Shown: positions 26,874-35,815, counted from the stretch's first letter. The stretch: DNA of 64,000 nt from Paenibacillus gyeongsangnamensis (GCF_027533625.1 NZ_JAQAGZ010000006.1:186001-250000); one strand, 5' to 3'. Translations and numbers: made by a program. Notes: a model not told the origin generated them from the sequence alone.

Positions 26874-27467
26874 ATGTCAGACACCCCATCCATGAGTGCC
26901 AGTTTTCAACTGATCTTAGATACGGCAGAACAGTTGATTCGGGAGAAGGGCTGCCGCCAAACGACCCTGCAGGATATTATCGACCGGTCGGGATTATCCA
27001 AGGGCGCTATTTATCATTACGTATCCGGGAAGGACGAGCTGTTCGGACTTATTCTAAAATCCAAGCTGGAGACGGTGGGGACCCGATTCCAAGGCGCAGT
27101 CGACGATCCGCAGACGAAGGATGCCGTGCTTCCGATCCGCACAATTGCGCAAGGGATGCTGCAGAACACCGAGAAGGATGAGGTACCGAACAAGATCTTC
27201 ATATACCTTCTCAGCCAGGTGGATAATCCGAAGGTTGCGAACATCTTAAGCGAGCTGTACGCGTACTCGCTGCGGACGACGCAGCAGTGGATTGAGAAAG
27301 GGCAGCAATACGGCACCCTCCCGGAACAGATCGACGGCGCCAAGATGGCTGCGCTGTTCATGATCTTTACTTACGGTCTCAGGGTGCACCGCATGCTGAT
27401 CTCGGAGCAGGCCGATTTGAACGCGGAAGATTTGTTTGGCATTTTGTTTAAATCGCTGAAGGACTAG
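26874..27467 (+). CDS. TetR/AcrR family transcriptional regulator
   Basis: 197 aa. The N-terminal helix-turn-helix reads TTLQDIIDRSGLSKGAIYHYVSGKDELF (residues about 27-54), the TetR signature. The C-terminal ligand domain is not diagnostic. A perfect TTAGGAGG ribosome site precedes the ATG. No efflux or enzyme gene lies beside it in the same orientation; csoR, downstream, has its own promoter. Confidence 0.9.
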   Translation: MSDTPSMSASFQLILDTAEQLIREKGCRQTTLQDIIDRSGLSKGAIYHYVSGKDELFGLILKSKLETVGTRFQGAVDDPQTKDAVLPIRTIAQGMLQNTEKDEVPNKIFIYLLSQVDNPKVANILSELYAYSLRTTQQWIEKGQQYGTLPEQIDGAKMAALFMIFTYGLRVHRMLISEQADLNAEDLFGILFKSLKD

Positions 27468-27514
27468 CTCCAACTTCCGTCTTCCAGGTCACTAATCTGA
27501 TACTTAAACTTCGG

Positions 27515-27545
27515 TTGACATACGATGGTGGAGTTATGTTATAAC
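27515..27545 (+). promoter_or_regulatory. csoR promoter region with CsoR-like operator
   Basis: TTGACA at 27515-27520 with TATAAC at 27540-27545 (19-nt spacing, preceded by TGT). Between and over them, ATACGATGGTGGAGTTATG (27520-27538) resembles ATACGCCGGGGGAGTATG upstream of copA. Both match the ATAC-(G-rich)-GTAT plan of CsoR operators. Confidence 0.55.
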
Positions 27546-27568
27546 GGAGATACAAAGGAGGAGAATCG

Positions 27569-27901
27569 ATGGAAGATCAGGCATCGGACCGGGAGCACGA
27601 TCCTCATTGCGGTCAGGAGACGGCGCGGCGCAGCCACCATTCCGACAAGACGAAGGCTAATCTGATGACCCGCTTGAACCGGATCGAGGGTCAAATCCGC
27701 GGCGTCAAAGGAATGATCGAGAAGGATACATATTGCGACGACGTCTTGAATCAGATCGCAGCCATTCAATCGGCATTGAACAGCGTCGGCAAGCTATTGC
27801 TGGAAGGTCATATGAAGAGCTGCGTGGTCGAACGGATTCAGGCAGGCGAGCACGACGTGATAGACGAACTGCTCGTTACCGTAAATAAACTGATGAAATA
27901 G
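27569..27901 (+). CDS. csoR: Copper-sensing transcriptional repressor CsoR
   Basis: 110 aa with a four-helix CsoR/FrmR fold: RLNRIEGQIRGVKGMIEKDTYCDDVLNQIAAIQSALNSVG. The Cu(I) ligands Cys56, His81 and Cys85 (YCDD, GHMKSC) are all present, distinguishing it from RcnR/FrmR relatives. Extra His/Cys residues occur in the N-terminal tail (DPHCG, RSHH). Cu(I) binding releases it from DNA and induces copper efflux genes. copA lies downstream but is separated by a 102-bp repeat and a terminator. GGAGGAG precedes the ATG. Confidence 0.92.
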   Translation: MEDQASDREHDPHCGQETARRSHHSDKTKANLMTRLNRIEGQIRGVKGMIEKDTYCDDVLNQIAAIQSALNSVGKLLLEGHMKSCVVERIQAGEHDVIDELLVTVNKLMK

Positions 27902-27960
27902 GAGGCTTCGCTGCGATCAGATTCGCGAGAAGCCGGCAATGGGAGGAATCTACTTTTTAA

Positions 27961-28062
27961 GTTGATAAGAATTTATAAGTTTTCACAACTTATAGCTTCG
28001 CATCAACCTTGATAAACGCGCTGGTCCTTGTAAGACAAGGACGGCGTAGCCGTTTATCCTGG
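27961..28062 (+). repeat. 102-bp dispersed repeat, copy B
   Basis: Intact copy starting GTTGATAAGAATTTATAAG and ending TTTATCCTGG. It folds as two units: GTTGAT/ATCAAC enclosing ATAAGTT/AACTTAT, and GATAAACG/CGTTTATC enclosing GTCCTTGT/ACAAGGAC. It sits between csoR and copA, just behind a T-rich tract ACTTTTTAA. Confidence 0.9.
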
Positions 28063-28084
28063 GCCCTGAATCAGGGCCTTTTTT
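28062..28084 (+). terminator. Terminator between csoR and copA
   Basis: GGCCCT/AGGGCC stem (28062-28067 with 28073-28078) followed by six T. It abuts the last bases of repeat copy B and would uncouple copA from csoR. Confidence 0.75.
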
Positions 28085-28095
28085 CGGGATGGTAT

Positions 28096-28113
28096 ATACG
28101 CCGGGGGAGTATG
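28096..28113 (+). promoter_or_regulatory. CsoR-like operator upstream of copA
   Basis: ATACGCCGGGGGAGTATG, an ATAC/GTAT inverted repeat around a G-rich centre, 22 nt before the copA start and similar to the site upstream of csoR. No clear separate -35/-10 pair was found. Confidence 0.5.
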
Positions 28114-28135
28114 TGAAACGGAGAGGTGGACTGGC

Positions 28136-30364
28136 ATGGAGCCGATGAAGCAAGAAGCCGACGCGGAGCAAGCGACACTACGAATTACCGGGATGACCTG
28201 CGCGGCCTGCGCAGCCCGGATCGAGAAAGGTCTTAATCGATTGCCCGGCATTATGAAAGCGCATGTGAACTTAACGATGGAAACCGCTCAGGTAGAGTAC
28301 CGGGGGCAGCAGTTGTCCTTGGACGACGTCATGAAGAAGGTGGAGCAGTTAGGCTACGGGGCTCGGTTGAAAGAGGATCCGGACAAGGCAAACGAGCACA
28401 AGCGTCGAGAAATCGCCCGTCAGCAGCGGCGTCTCGCTGTGTCTGCCATCCTATCCTTGCCTTTGCTGTGGGCGATGGCCGGACATTTCAGCTTTACTTC
28501 CTTCCTGCGGGTGCCGGACACGTTCATAAACCCGTGGTTCCAGCTTACCCTGGCAGCACCCGTGCAATTCCTCATCGGCGCCCCGTTCTATGCCGGAGCC
28601 TACAAAGCGCTGAAGAACGGCAGCGCCAATATGGATGTGCTTGTCGCGCTGGGTACGTCGGCGGCTTTCTTTTACAGCCTGTATACGACCGCCCAATGGG
28701 CTAGTCAAGGAGGACATTACCCGGCTGCGCTGTATTATGAAACCAGCTCGGTGCTGATCACGCTGATTCTGCTCGGCAAGCTGTTCGAGGCGCTGGCGAA
28801 GGGACGTTCCTCCGAAGCGATCAAGACGCTGATGGGGCTTCAGGCGAAGACGGCACTCGTGCTGAGGGATGGCCGGGAGTCGGTCATTCCCGTGGAGCGA
28901 GTGGATGTAGGGGATATCGTCATTGTGAAGCCGGGAGAGAAAATTCCGGTCGACGGGGTCGTAACGGAAGGCTCTTCATCGATTGATGAAGCCATGCTGA
29001 CCGGGGAAAGCCTGACCGTAGACAAGCTTCCCGGGGACCGGGTCTTCGGGGCAACCGTCAACCGCCACGGCTTGTTTCGGATGCAGGCAACTCAGGTTGG
29101 CAAAGATACGGCGCTTGCCCACATTATCCGCGTTGTCGAAGAAGCCCAGGGCTCCAAAGCACCGATTCAGCGAATTGCCGATGTCATCTCGGGCATCTTC
29201 GTTCCGATCGTTGTAGCGCTGGCGATCCTGACCTTTATCGTGTGGTATTTCGGCGTGGAACCGGGCGTTTTCTCAGGCGCTTTGGAAAAAGCCATCGCTG
29301 TGCTCGTCATCGCGTGCCCATGCGCTCTTGGGCTTGCCACGCCGACCTCCATTATGGCAGGGTCTGGAAAAGCGGCGGAATGGGGCATACTGTTCAAGGG
29401 AGGCGAACATCTGGAGTCGGCCCATCGCGTCACCGCAGTCGTATTGGATAAAACCGGTACGGTAACGCATGGGAAGCCTGTAATGACGGATGTCCGGCCT
29501 GCGACGGGACGAAGCGCGGAGTGGCTGCTGGGGCGTGCCGCCGCGGCGGAGAAGGGCTCCGAGCATCCGCTCGCAGAAGCGATTGTGGAAGGCGCGCTGG
29601 GAAGAGGGATTAAGCTCAGGGAAGCGGCCTCTTTCGAGGCTATCCCGGGATACGGGATACGCGCATTGATCGAAGGAGATACGGTCCTGGTCGGCACGAC
29701 CCGGCTAATGACCCGATTCGGCATCGAGTACGCCCGAGCAATGGTCGAAATGCAGCAGCTGGAGGCAGAGGGCAAGACGGTTATGCTAACGGCCGTTAAC
29801 GGGCGGTATGCCGGAATGATCACGGTTACGGATACGATCAAAGAAACCTCGCGCGAAGCGGTTGCCCGTCTGCGTGCGGATGGGCTGGAGGTCATTCTGA
29901 TGACAGGGGACAACGAGCGAACGGCTAAGGCTATTGCCCGGCAGGCAGGCATCGACCGGATCGTCGCGGAAGTGCTTCCGGAAGGCAAGGCGGCCGAGGT
30001 GAGAAAGCTGCAGCAAGCGGGGGCCCGGGTTGCCATGGTCGGCGACGGGATCAATGACGCTCCCGCGCTCGCAGCCGCCGATATCGGCATGGCGCTCGGA
30101 ACCGGCACGGATGTTGCGCTCGAAACGGCCGACGTTACGTTGATGAGCGGCGATTTAAACCGGGTGGCGGACGCGCTGGAGATCAGCAGGAAGACGATGG
30201 CGAATATTAAGATGAACCTATTCTGGGCCCTCGCCTATAATGTGATCGGCATTCCGATCGCCGCGCTCGGATGGCTCGCTCCTTGGCTGGCTGGAGCCGC
30301 TATGGCGCTGAGCTCCGTCTCCGTCGTACTCAATGCGCTGAGACTGCAGCGCGCCAAACGATGA
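28136..30364 (+). CDS. copA: Copper-exporting P1B-type ATPase
   Basis: 742 aa. One N-terminal heavy-metal domain ([12 protein letters not shown], Cys22/Cys25), where many Bacillus CopA proteins have two. Membrane metal motif CPC in [13 protein letters not shown] (about residue 393), actuator TGES, phosphorylation site DKTGTVTHG (Asp about 437), the HP dipeptide in GSEHPLAEA and hinge [12 protein letters not shown]. Exports Cu(I) from the cytoplasm. GGAGAGGTGG precedes the ATG. A His-rich lipoprotein gene follows after 27 nt, probably in one operon. Confidence 0.95.
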   Translation: MEPMKQEADAEQATLRITGMTCAACAARIEKGLNRLPGIMKAHVNLTMETAQVEYRGQQLSLDDVMKKVEQLGYGARLKEDPDKANEHKRREIARQQRRLAVSAILSLPLLWAMAGHFSFTSFLRVPDTFINPWFQLTLAAPVQFLIGAPFYAGAYKALKNGSANMDVLVALGTSAAFFYSLYTTAQWASQGGHYPAALYYETSSVLITLILLGKLFEALAKGRSSEAIKTLMGLQAKTALVLRDGRESVIPVERVDVGDIVIVKPGEKIPVDGVVTEGSSSIDEAMLTGESLTVDKLPGDRVFGATVNRHGLFRMQATQVGKDTALAHIIRVVEEAQGSKAPIQRIADVISGIFVPIVVALAILTFIVWYFGVEPGVFSGALEKAIAVLVIACPCALGLATPTSIMAGSGKAAEWGILFKGGEHLESAHRVTAVVLDKTGTVTHGKPVMTDVRPATGRSAEWLLGRAAAAEKGSEHPLAEAIVEGALGRGIKLREAASFEAIPGYGIRALIEGDTVLVGTTRLMTRFGIEYARAMVEMQQLEAEGKTVMLTAVNGRYAGMITVTDTIKETSREAVARLRADGLEVILMTGDNERTAKAIARQAGIDRIVAEVLPEGKAAEVRKLQQAGARVAMVGDGINDAPALAAADIGMALGTGTDVALETADVTLMSGDLNRVADALEISRKTMANIKMNLFWALAYNVIGIPIAALGWLAPWLAGAAMALSSVSVVLNALRLQRAKR

Positions 30365-30391
30365 ATTGCATTACAACCACAGGAGGATTCG

Positions 30392-31252
30392 ATGAAACGA
30401 ACGGCCATATGGTTCATACTGGCAGCGGTGCTGTTGAGCGCCTGCGGCGAAGCTTCAAGCACCTCAGGAGCGACGCATGAAGGAATGCAAACGGGACAAG
30501 GCCCCGCGCCGGCCGGGAGCGGCGAACACGCGGGACACGGAGGCGCCTCGAAGAATGAGCCTGCGGCCGCCGTATCGGCCCGCTGGACGTTCGCGCCGGA
30601 GAAGCCTCAGCCGGGGCAAGAGGTGAAGATTGCCGTCCGGCTGACGGATGCTGCAGGCAAGCCTATCGACAAATTCGATATCAACCACGAAAAAAAGATG
30701 CATTTGATCGCCGTCAATAAGGAGCTGACCTACTTCGACCACTTGCATCCGGAATGGAAAGGGAACGGAACGTTCGAGGTGACGACAAAGCTTCCCGAAG
30801 GGGGAGAATACAAGCTGATCGCGGATTTTATCCCTGCCGGATTCGGAGCGATGACCCGGACGCAGTGGATGACGGTCCAAGGCCCGGTCTCCAGAACCGC
30901 GGCGATCGTTCCCGATTCCAGCCTCAGCAAGAGCGTGGACGGCAAAGAAATCACGTTAACTACAGGCAACCTGGCTCCGGGCAAGGAGGCTGCGCTGACC
31001 TTCCGTTTCACAGACAAAGCCGGCAAGCCGATAACGGATCTGCAGCCTTATCTGGGTGCGGTCGGTCACGTCGTCATTCTAAGCGCGGATACGGAGCAAT
31101 ACCTGCATGTGCATCCGATGGATGAGAAGGCGACCGGGCCGGATGCCTGGTTCATGACGGCTTTCCCGAAAAGCGGCGTATATAAAATATGGGGACAATT
31201 TCAGCAGAACGGTCATGTCTTCGTTGTGCCCTATACGATTCAAGTCCCCTAA
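30392..31252 (+). CDS. His-rich lipoprotein, probable copper-handling YtkA-like
   Basis: 286 aa. Lipobox LLSAC (Cys18). A low-complexity stretch rich in Gly, His and Met follows (THEGMQTGQG, GEHAGHGG). Two immunoglobulin-like repeats follow, each with a His motif: DHLHPEW near residue 116 and YLHVHPMDE near 232. The repeats resemble YtkA/FixH-type domains. Position 27 nt downstream of copA suggests extracytoplasmic copper binding or transfer. The function is inferred from context and residues only. Confidence 0.7.
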   Translation: MKRTAIWFILAAVLLSACGEASSTSGATHEGMQTGQGPAPAGSGEHAGHGGASKNEPAAAVSARWTFAPEKPQPGQEVKIAVRLTDAAGKPIDKFDINHEKKMHLIAVNKELTYFDHLHPEWKGNGTFEVTTKLPEGGEYKLIADFIPAGFGAMTRTQWMTVQGPVSRTAAIVPDSSLSKSVDGKEITLTTGNLAPGKEAALTFRFTDKAGKPITDLQPYLGAVGHVVILSADTEQYLHVHPMDEKATGPDAWFMTAFPKSGVYKIWGQFQQNGHVFVVPYTIQVP

Positions 31253-31335
31253 TCGGGCATGAATCCGTACGAATGGAATCGTCCGGATCAGCTTGTAGAG
31301 AAACCCATGAAATAGAGAATCTGCCATGGTACTCC

Positions 31336-31455
31336 GGTGGGGTATCCCCTTCCGGCCGCTGTTGTTATCGGAAAATATTCAATTTATTCGCTATGCAGCG
31401 GTCATTTTCCGATAACAAAGGCGGGCGCTATCGCTCCTGCAGGGGATACCCCACC
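31336..31455. repeat. Nested-palindrome element 2 (downstream of the copA operon)
   Basis: Perfect outer arms GGTGGGGTATCCCCT (31336-31350) and AGGGGATACCCCACC (31441-31455). Perfect inner arms GTTATCGGAAAAT (31364-31376) and ATTTTCCGATAAC (31404-31416). Geometry 15-13-13-27-13-24-15, which read on the minus strand is 15-24-13-27-13-13-15, almost that of element 1 at 16495. The intervening spacers show partial similarity to element 1 (for example CCGC-TTT next to an inner arm). Confidence 0.75.
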
Positions 31456-31502
31456 TACTACCTTTTGCATTTTTCTGCATATCCAGGTTTCACGTCAATT
31501 TA

Positions 31503-31534
31503 AATCCGGACGATCGGCTTCGTCCGGATTTTTT
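31503..31534 (+). terminator. Terminator of the copA operon
   Basis: An 11-bp stem AATCCGGACGA/TCGTCCGGATT (31503-31513 with 31520-31530) followed by T residues. Nothing else in the roughly 420 bp after the lipoprotein gene looks coding. Confidence 0.85.
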
Positions 31535-31675
31535 GTACTCTCTCAGAAGAGACAAATAACGTTCACAGTTTAATCGTTTCTTTAGCTCGAATGAGCTATT
31601 CTAACGGCGGACGCAGGCGGGTATAGTATTAGTAAATGAGCGCCTTCGTATATAGGGTAGGAGGGATGGAAGATC

Positions 31676-32248
31676 ATGATTCATGCGGACTTTATAGCGG
31701 GGGAGACGCATCATCAGCATGGCGGAGGAACGGTCGTCAGCGATGCGGACACGGCTTCCGGGAGCCATGCCATGACCGGCACGACCCATGAAGCGGGGCA
31801 GATCCCGCTTCAGAAAACGGTGCTGACTGGCTCGCTGCTGCTTGTCGCTGTCATCGTTATTTATCTCGTCGTGAGAATACGCCGGTCGACGTTCGAGCAT
31901 GCCACAATGGCAGGGATGATGGCTGCGATGGCGATCGGCATGATGGCCGGACTTGTGATCGGCGTCATTGTCGGCATCTTGACCATGAGCTTGTTCGTCG
32001 GAACGGTTATAGCCGTAGCCATAGGGATGGCGTCCGGCTTCGCCGCGGGGCAGCACCAAGGGATGCTGGCGTCGATGGAAGGGCTGCTGGCCGGCTTAAT
32101 GGGCGGCATGATGGGAGCGATGACCGGTGTCATGCTGCATGGGGAGCATCCGGTTCTCACGGTCTTATTTATGGATTTGATCTTTGCCGTTCTGCTGTAT
32201 CCGTTAACCGCCCTGATCTCGCCGAACCGCCGCCGTACGGAGGCCTAG
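31676..32248 (+). CDS. Met/His-rich multi-pass membrane protein of unknown function
   Basis: 190 aa. The N-terminus is His-rich (ETHHQHGGG, SHAMTGTTHEAG). Four or five hydrophobic segments follow, unusually dense in Met and Gly (TMAGMMAAMAIGMMAGL, GLMGGMMGAMTGVMLHGEH). Such Met/His composition is common in copper-handling membrane proteins. GGTAGGAGG precedes the ATG. With the small membrane gene downstream it may extend the copper cluster, but a terminator separates it from the copA operon. I do not recognise a named family. Confidence 0.65.
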   Translation: MIHADFIAGETHHQHGGGTVVSDADTASGSHAMTGTTHEAGQIPLQKTVLTGSLLLVAVIVIYLVVRIRRSTFEHATMAGMMAAMAIGMMAGLVIGVIVGILTMSLFVGTVIAVAIGMASGFAAGQHQGMLASMEGLLAGLMGGMMGAMTGVMLHGEHPVLTVLFMDLIFAVLLYPLTALISPNRRRTEA

Positions 32249-32292
32249 CCGAAATATACCGACTACCGGACTTGGAAGGAGACGAATCATAG

Positions 32293-32418
32293 ATGGATCA
32301 GAGCATGGAACATTTAAACCCTCTATTTCTCGGGATGTTCTTCGTGATCATTTGCGGGGTCATCGCCATCATCTGGGTCGGCGGCAAACGCATCGGCCGT
32401 AGCGAAGAAGATGATTAA
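32293..32418 (+). CDS. Small 41-aa single-pass membrane protein
   Basis: MDQSMEHLNPLF, then a hydrophobic helix (residues about 13-30), then a charged tail KRIGRSEEDD. AAGGAGACG lies upstream. It follows the Met/His-rich membrane protein by 44 nt and precedes a strong terminator, so it is probably the last gene of that unit. Function unknown. Confidence 0.55.
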   Translation: MDQSMEHLNPLFLGMFFVIICGVIAIIWVGGKRIGRSEEDD

Positions 32419-32434
32419 ATCACTGCACTCCTCG

Positions 32435-32472
32435 AAACCAACGGACTAGGAAGAAGGTCCGGTGGTTTTTTT
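32435..32472. terminator. Bidirectional terminator
   Basis: AAACCA-CGGAC / GTCCG-TGGTTT stem (32435-32446 with 32457-32468) with a following T run; it also serves the convergent AraC gene. Confidence 0.7.
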
Positions 32473-32478
32473 GCGTTG

Positions 32479-33327
32479 CTAGAACGGATGCCCGTTACTA
32501 TGGTACAAACCGCGGTACTCGGTAGGAGAGAGGCCGAAGCTTTTTTTAAAGCTCTTGGAAAGATGGAATACTTCGTGAAAACCTGTTTCGATTGCAATCT
32601 CGCTGATGGTTTTATCCGAGGCGCGAATCAGTTGCTTTGCCTTGTCCAGTCTTTTCTCGTAGATGAAGCTCATCGGGGTGACGCCAAGCTGGCTTTTGAA
32701 GAAGCGTACAAAATAATTCGGGTGAAGGTGGGCCACTTCCGCCAGCTCGGCGATCTTGATATCGCGGGCCAGATGCTCGTTGATAAAGCGAAGCACGTCG
32801 CTCAGCTTGTTGTTGCTTAAGGAAGCGGTCTGCGGCAGCAGCCGGACGGCGTCCTCGATATATAAGGCGATAACGTCGAGCAGCGCCGCTTGTACGCGAA
32901 TCGACTTCGCCGGACCTTGGTACAGACGGTGCAGCTCCTTCAGCCGGACGAAGCATTGCACGGTCTCCTCCGGATTGCCGGCGTCCAAGCAATAGGACAG
33001 CTTGAAGAGCTCGAACAGCTTCATAAAGCTCAAGTTCGAAGTGAAGTGGCACCAGTACATTCGGTACGTATGCCCGGGATCGGTGACGGAGAACGATTGA
33101 AGGAGACCTGCAGGTGCAAATACGAGCTGGCCTTGAACGGGAAATAGCTCCTGTCCTCCGACGCTGATCCGTCCTACCCCTTCGTAAATATAATAAATCT
33201 TATTATATTCCGGCGTGAACGGTTCTCGAATCCAGTCCAGATTGCATTTGCTTAAGTGCGCAATGATAAGCTCCGGCTTCATATCGGCAAGCAGCCGGCT
33301 CATGAGCGCATGATTGGCGGACTCCAT
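32479..33327 (-). CDS. AraC family transcriptional regulator
   Basis: 282 aa. The N-terminal cupin-like sensor half (YIYEGVGRISVGGQELFPVQGQLVFAPAG) matches sugar-binding AraC members. The C-terminal double helix-turn-helix is intact: IKIAELAEVAHLHPNYFVRFFKSQLGVTPMSFI and KTISEIAIETGFHEVFHLSKSFKKSFGLSPTEYR. A GGAGGTGGTG ribosome site precedes the ATG. It is divergent from the GH29 fucosidase, so it is the likely regulator of that gene; a 12-bp palindrome ATCCATATGGAT (33408-33419) between them could be its operator. Confidence 0.9.
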   Translation of the reverse strand: MESANHALMSRLLADMKPELIIAHLSKCNLDWIREPFTPEYNKIYYIYEGVGRISVGGQELFPVQGQLVFAPAGLLQSFSVTDPGHTYRMYWCHFTSNLSFMKLFELFKLSYCLDAGNPEETVQCFVRLKELHRLYQGPAKSIRVQAALLDVIALYIEDAVRLLPQTASLSNNKLSDVLRFINEHLARDIKIAELAEVAHLHPNYFVRFFKSQLGVTPMSFIYEKRLDKAKQLIRASDKTISEIAIETGFHEVFHLSKSFKKSFGLSPTEYRGLYHSNGHPF

Positions 33328-33484
33328 TTCTTGACACCACCTCCAGGCACGGGTTAGTAAGAATCGGTCAATAGGTTAATTTGGTATAAAGACTCGTTAA
33401 TCTGATCCATATGGATTATATCACACGAATAATACAATAAAGGAGCGTCGCTTACATCAGTTTCCAAGACAAGGGGAGAACAAG

Positions 33485-35281
33485 ATGACTGGAAAAGATA
33501 AGTACCTGGATAATGCCGAGGCGGAGGCCTCGATGCAGCCGGAGCAGCGGAAGGGACAGGATGCTTCGGAGCAGGACCGTCGGCTCACCTGGTGGCGGGA
33601 AGCGCGATTCGGAATGTTCATTCACTGGGGGCTCTACTCTCTTCTGGGTGGGATATGGAAAGGCAAAGAAGTGCCGGGCGCTTACGGTGAGCATATTATG
33701 CTGAGAGGCCGCATTCCGGTGAAGGAATATGAAACGATCGCCGAGGAGTTCAATCCGGTTCGTTTCGATGCGGAAGCTTGGGTTCGGGCCGCCCGCGATG
33801 CGGGAATGAAGTATATCGTGATTACGGCCAAGCACCACGACGGGTTTGCTCTGTACGATTCCAAGGTGAGCGATTTCAACATTGTCAAGCGCTCGCCCTA
33901 CGGCCGCGATCCAATGAAGGTCTTGGCCGAAGCTTGCCGCAAATACGGCATCAAGCTGTGCTTTTATTATTCGCATGCGATGGACTGGCACCACCCGGAC
34001 TCCCAAGGCAACACACACGACTATCCGAACAACATAGGGGCATGGGACGATCTTGAAACCTGGATTCACGACGAAGACAAGGCGTCCCGTTACGAGCGAT
34101 ACCTTGAGGACAAGGCGTTTCCCCAGATCCGCGAGCTGCTGACCGAATACGGCGATGTCGGCGTCCTCTGGTTCGATTGCGGTCATAAGGTGACCGACGA
34201 GCAGGGACAGCGATTCGTGGATTACGTGCGGAGCTTGCAGCCGGACTGCCTGGTGAACCGCCGCGTGCGGCGGGATGGCTTCGGCGATTACGGCAACTCC
34301 GGGGATAATCAGCTTCATCTCCGGGTGAATCGCAAGGATTGGGAATCCATTCATACGATGAACCAGTCCTGGGGCTACAAAAAGACGGACCACAACTGGA
34401 AGCCGGTTCGCAGCCTCATTCAGAACATGATTGATGTGTTCAGCTTGAACGGCAATTATTTGCTGAATGTCGGACCGACTCCGGAGGGGGAATTCGACGC
34501 CAATTCCACCGAAATTTTAACGGAAATCGGACAGTGGATGAAGGTAAATGGCGAAAGCGTGTATGGCACGTCCGGGAGCCCGATCGGCAAGCCGCAATGG
34601 GGACGCTGCACCGCCAAGGGCCGGACCTTGTACCTGCATGTCTTCGATTGGCCCGGCGACGGCGATCTTATCGTTCAGGGGCTCCGCAACAGGGTAACGA
34701 GCGCCTATTTGCTTCAAGACCCGAACAGGACCGGACTGCAGCATCAAAGATTGGGCGAGGAAGATATCGTTATTCGCGTTCCTTCCCATGCGACAGACCC
34801 GAATGCGACCGTGGTTGTCGTGGAATATGATGGGGAAATCGAAGCAAACCCGGTGACCCGACTGCTGGAACGAGGTTTTGCCAACACGCTCAGCGTATTT
34901 GACGGCGAGATTGAAGGAACCGAGCTGCGCTGGGATACTGGTAAGAAAGACCGCGATACGGTTACGCATTGGACGAATGATGCCGACAGCATTTCCTGGA
35001 CGTTCCGAGCAGCATCGCCCGGCACGTATCGCGTCCTGATCGAATACGGAGCGGAAGAAGGCAAAGCCGGCGGAGACTACCTGGTAGAAGCTTGCGGACA
35101 GCAGCTGCGGGGCACGGTTTACGCGGAGGGCGGCGCCTATGATTTCCGTACCGCCGAGCTCGGCGAGCTGGCAGTTCACGCTCCGGGAACGTACACAGTT
35201 ACGGTTCGGGCAGACCGCATCACAGGCGAATCATTGATGAATTTAAGGGCTGTAAAATTAATCCATATCCCATTGGAGTGA
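33485..35281 (+). CDS. Alpha-L-fucosidase (GH29)
   Basis: 598 aa. The GH29 barrel starts WWREARFGMFIHWGLYSLLG, with KYIVITAKHHDGFALYDSKVSDFN, and the nucleophile motif VGVLWFDCG (Asp about residue 231). No signal peptide, so a cytoplasmic enzyme acting on imported fucosides. A C-terminal beta-sandwich extends to the end (residues about 430-598). AAGGGGAGAACAAG precedes the ATG. Immediately after the stop codon lies the remnant of a sugar-binding protein gene, which hints that a transport operon was once attached. Confidence 0.92.
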   Translation: MTGKDKYLDNAEAEASMQPEQRKGQDASEQDRRLTWWREARFGMFIHWGLYSLLGGIWKGKEVPGAYGEHIMLRGRIPVKEYETIAEEFNPVRFDAEAWVRAARDAGMKYIVITAKHHDGFALYDSKVSDFNIVKRSPYGRDPMKVLAEACRKYGIKLCFYYSHAMDWHHPDSQGNTHDYPNNIGAWDDLETWIHDEDKASRYERYLEDKAFPQIRELLTEYGDVGVLWFDCGHKVTDEQGQRFVDYVRSLQPDCLVNRRVRRDGFGDYGNSGDNQLHLRVNRKDWESIHTMNQSWGYKKTDHNWKPVRSLIQNMIDVFSLNGNYLLNVGPTPEGEFDANSTEILTEIGQWMKVNGESVYGTSGSPIGKPQWGRCTAKGRTLYLHVFDWPGDGDLIVQGLRNRVTSAYLLQDPNRTGLQHQRLGEEDIVIRVPSHATDPNATVVVVEYDGEIEANPVTRLLERGFANTLSVFDGEIEGTELRWDTGKKDRDTVTHWTNDADSISWTFRAASPGTYRVLIEYGAEEGKAGGDYLVEACGQQLRGTVYAEGGAYDFRTAELGELAVHAPGTYTVTVRADRITGESLMNLRAVKLIHIPLE

Positions 35282-35376
35282 CGGCCGTCACCCAGAAGAA
35301 CGTCGATATCAACACGGCCCTGCGTCAAGCCGAGGATGCCGTGAACAAGAACATCGAGAACGCCGCCAAAAAATAA
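35278..35376 (+). pseudogene. 3' remnant of an ABC sugar-binding protein gene
   Basis: Reading frame from 35278 gives VTAVTQKNVDINTALRQAED and 12 further residues ending NAAKK-stop. The DINTALRQAEDAVNK pattern is the usual C-terminus of extracellular solute-binding proteins type 1. There is no start codon or upstream body; the frame begins at the fucosidase stop codon. A perfect 14-bp palindrome GTGACGGCCGTCAC (35278-35291) lies on the junction. Reads as the scar of a deletion. Confidence 0.65.
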
Positions 35377-35395
35377 TCGCCAATCCAGCCGTATC

Positions 35396-35430
35396 AGCCG
35401 GAGCTCCATATGATGGGGTTCCGGCTTTCT
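35396..35430 (+). terminator. Terminator behind the binding-protein remnant
   Basis: AGCCGGA/TCCGGCT stem (35396-35402 with 35420-35426) followed by TTTCT. Confidence 0.55.
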
Positions 35431-35504
35431 GCTTACGAAGCGGGTTTGCTGCGCTAACCGGAGGTCTGCTTACTTTGAAAGACACCGGTAAGGAGTTTTT
35501 CTTA

Positions 35505-35606
35505 GTTGATAAGAATTTATAAGTTTTCGTAACTTATAGCTTCGCATCAACCTTGATAAGCGCGCTTGTTCTTGTAAGACAAGGACGGCGTAGCCGTTTA
35601 TCCTGG
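35505..35606 (+). repeat. 102-bp dispersed repeat, copy C
   Basis: Intact copy, joined head-to-tail to copy D with no extra base. One hairpin arm is changed (CTTGTTCTTGT instead of CTGGTCCTTGT). It begins after the T-rich stretch GTTTTTCTTA. Confidence 0.9.
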
Positions 35607-35708
35607 GTTGATAAGAATTTATAAGTTTTCGTAACTTATAGCTTCGCATCAACCTTGATAAGCGCGCTGGTCCTTGTAAGACAAGGACGGCGTAGCCGTT
35701 TATCCTGG
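35607..35708 (+). repeat. 102-bp dispersed repeat, copy D (tandem with C)
   Basis: Intact second unit starting at the base after copy C ends. The exact 102-nt period of the tandem defines the unit length. The following 107 bp to the convergent regulator gene contain AT-rich sequence and no gene. Confidence 0.9.
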
Positions 35709-35815
35709 TGTCCGTTCCGAACGATTTGTATTGATTTTCACAAGAACTAACCGTATATTTAGATATAAGTAATGATATTTAGATATATTTAGTATGGATT
35801 TGGAGTGGGGTTTGT

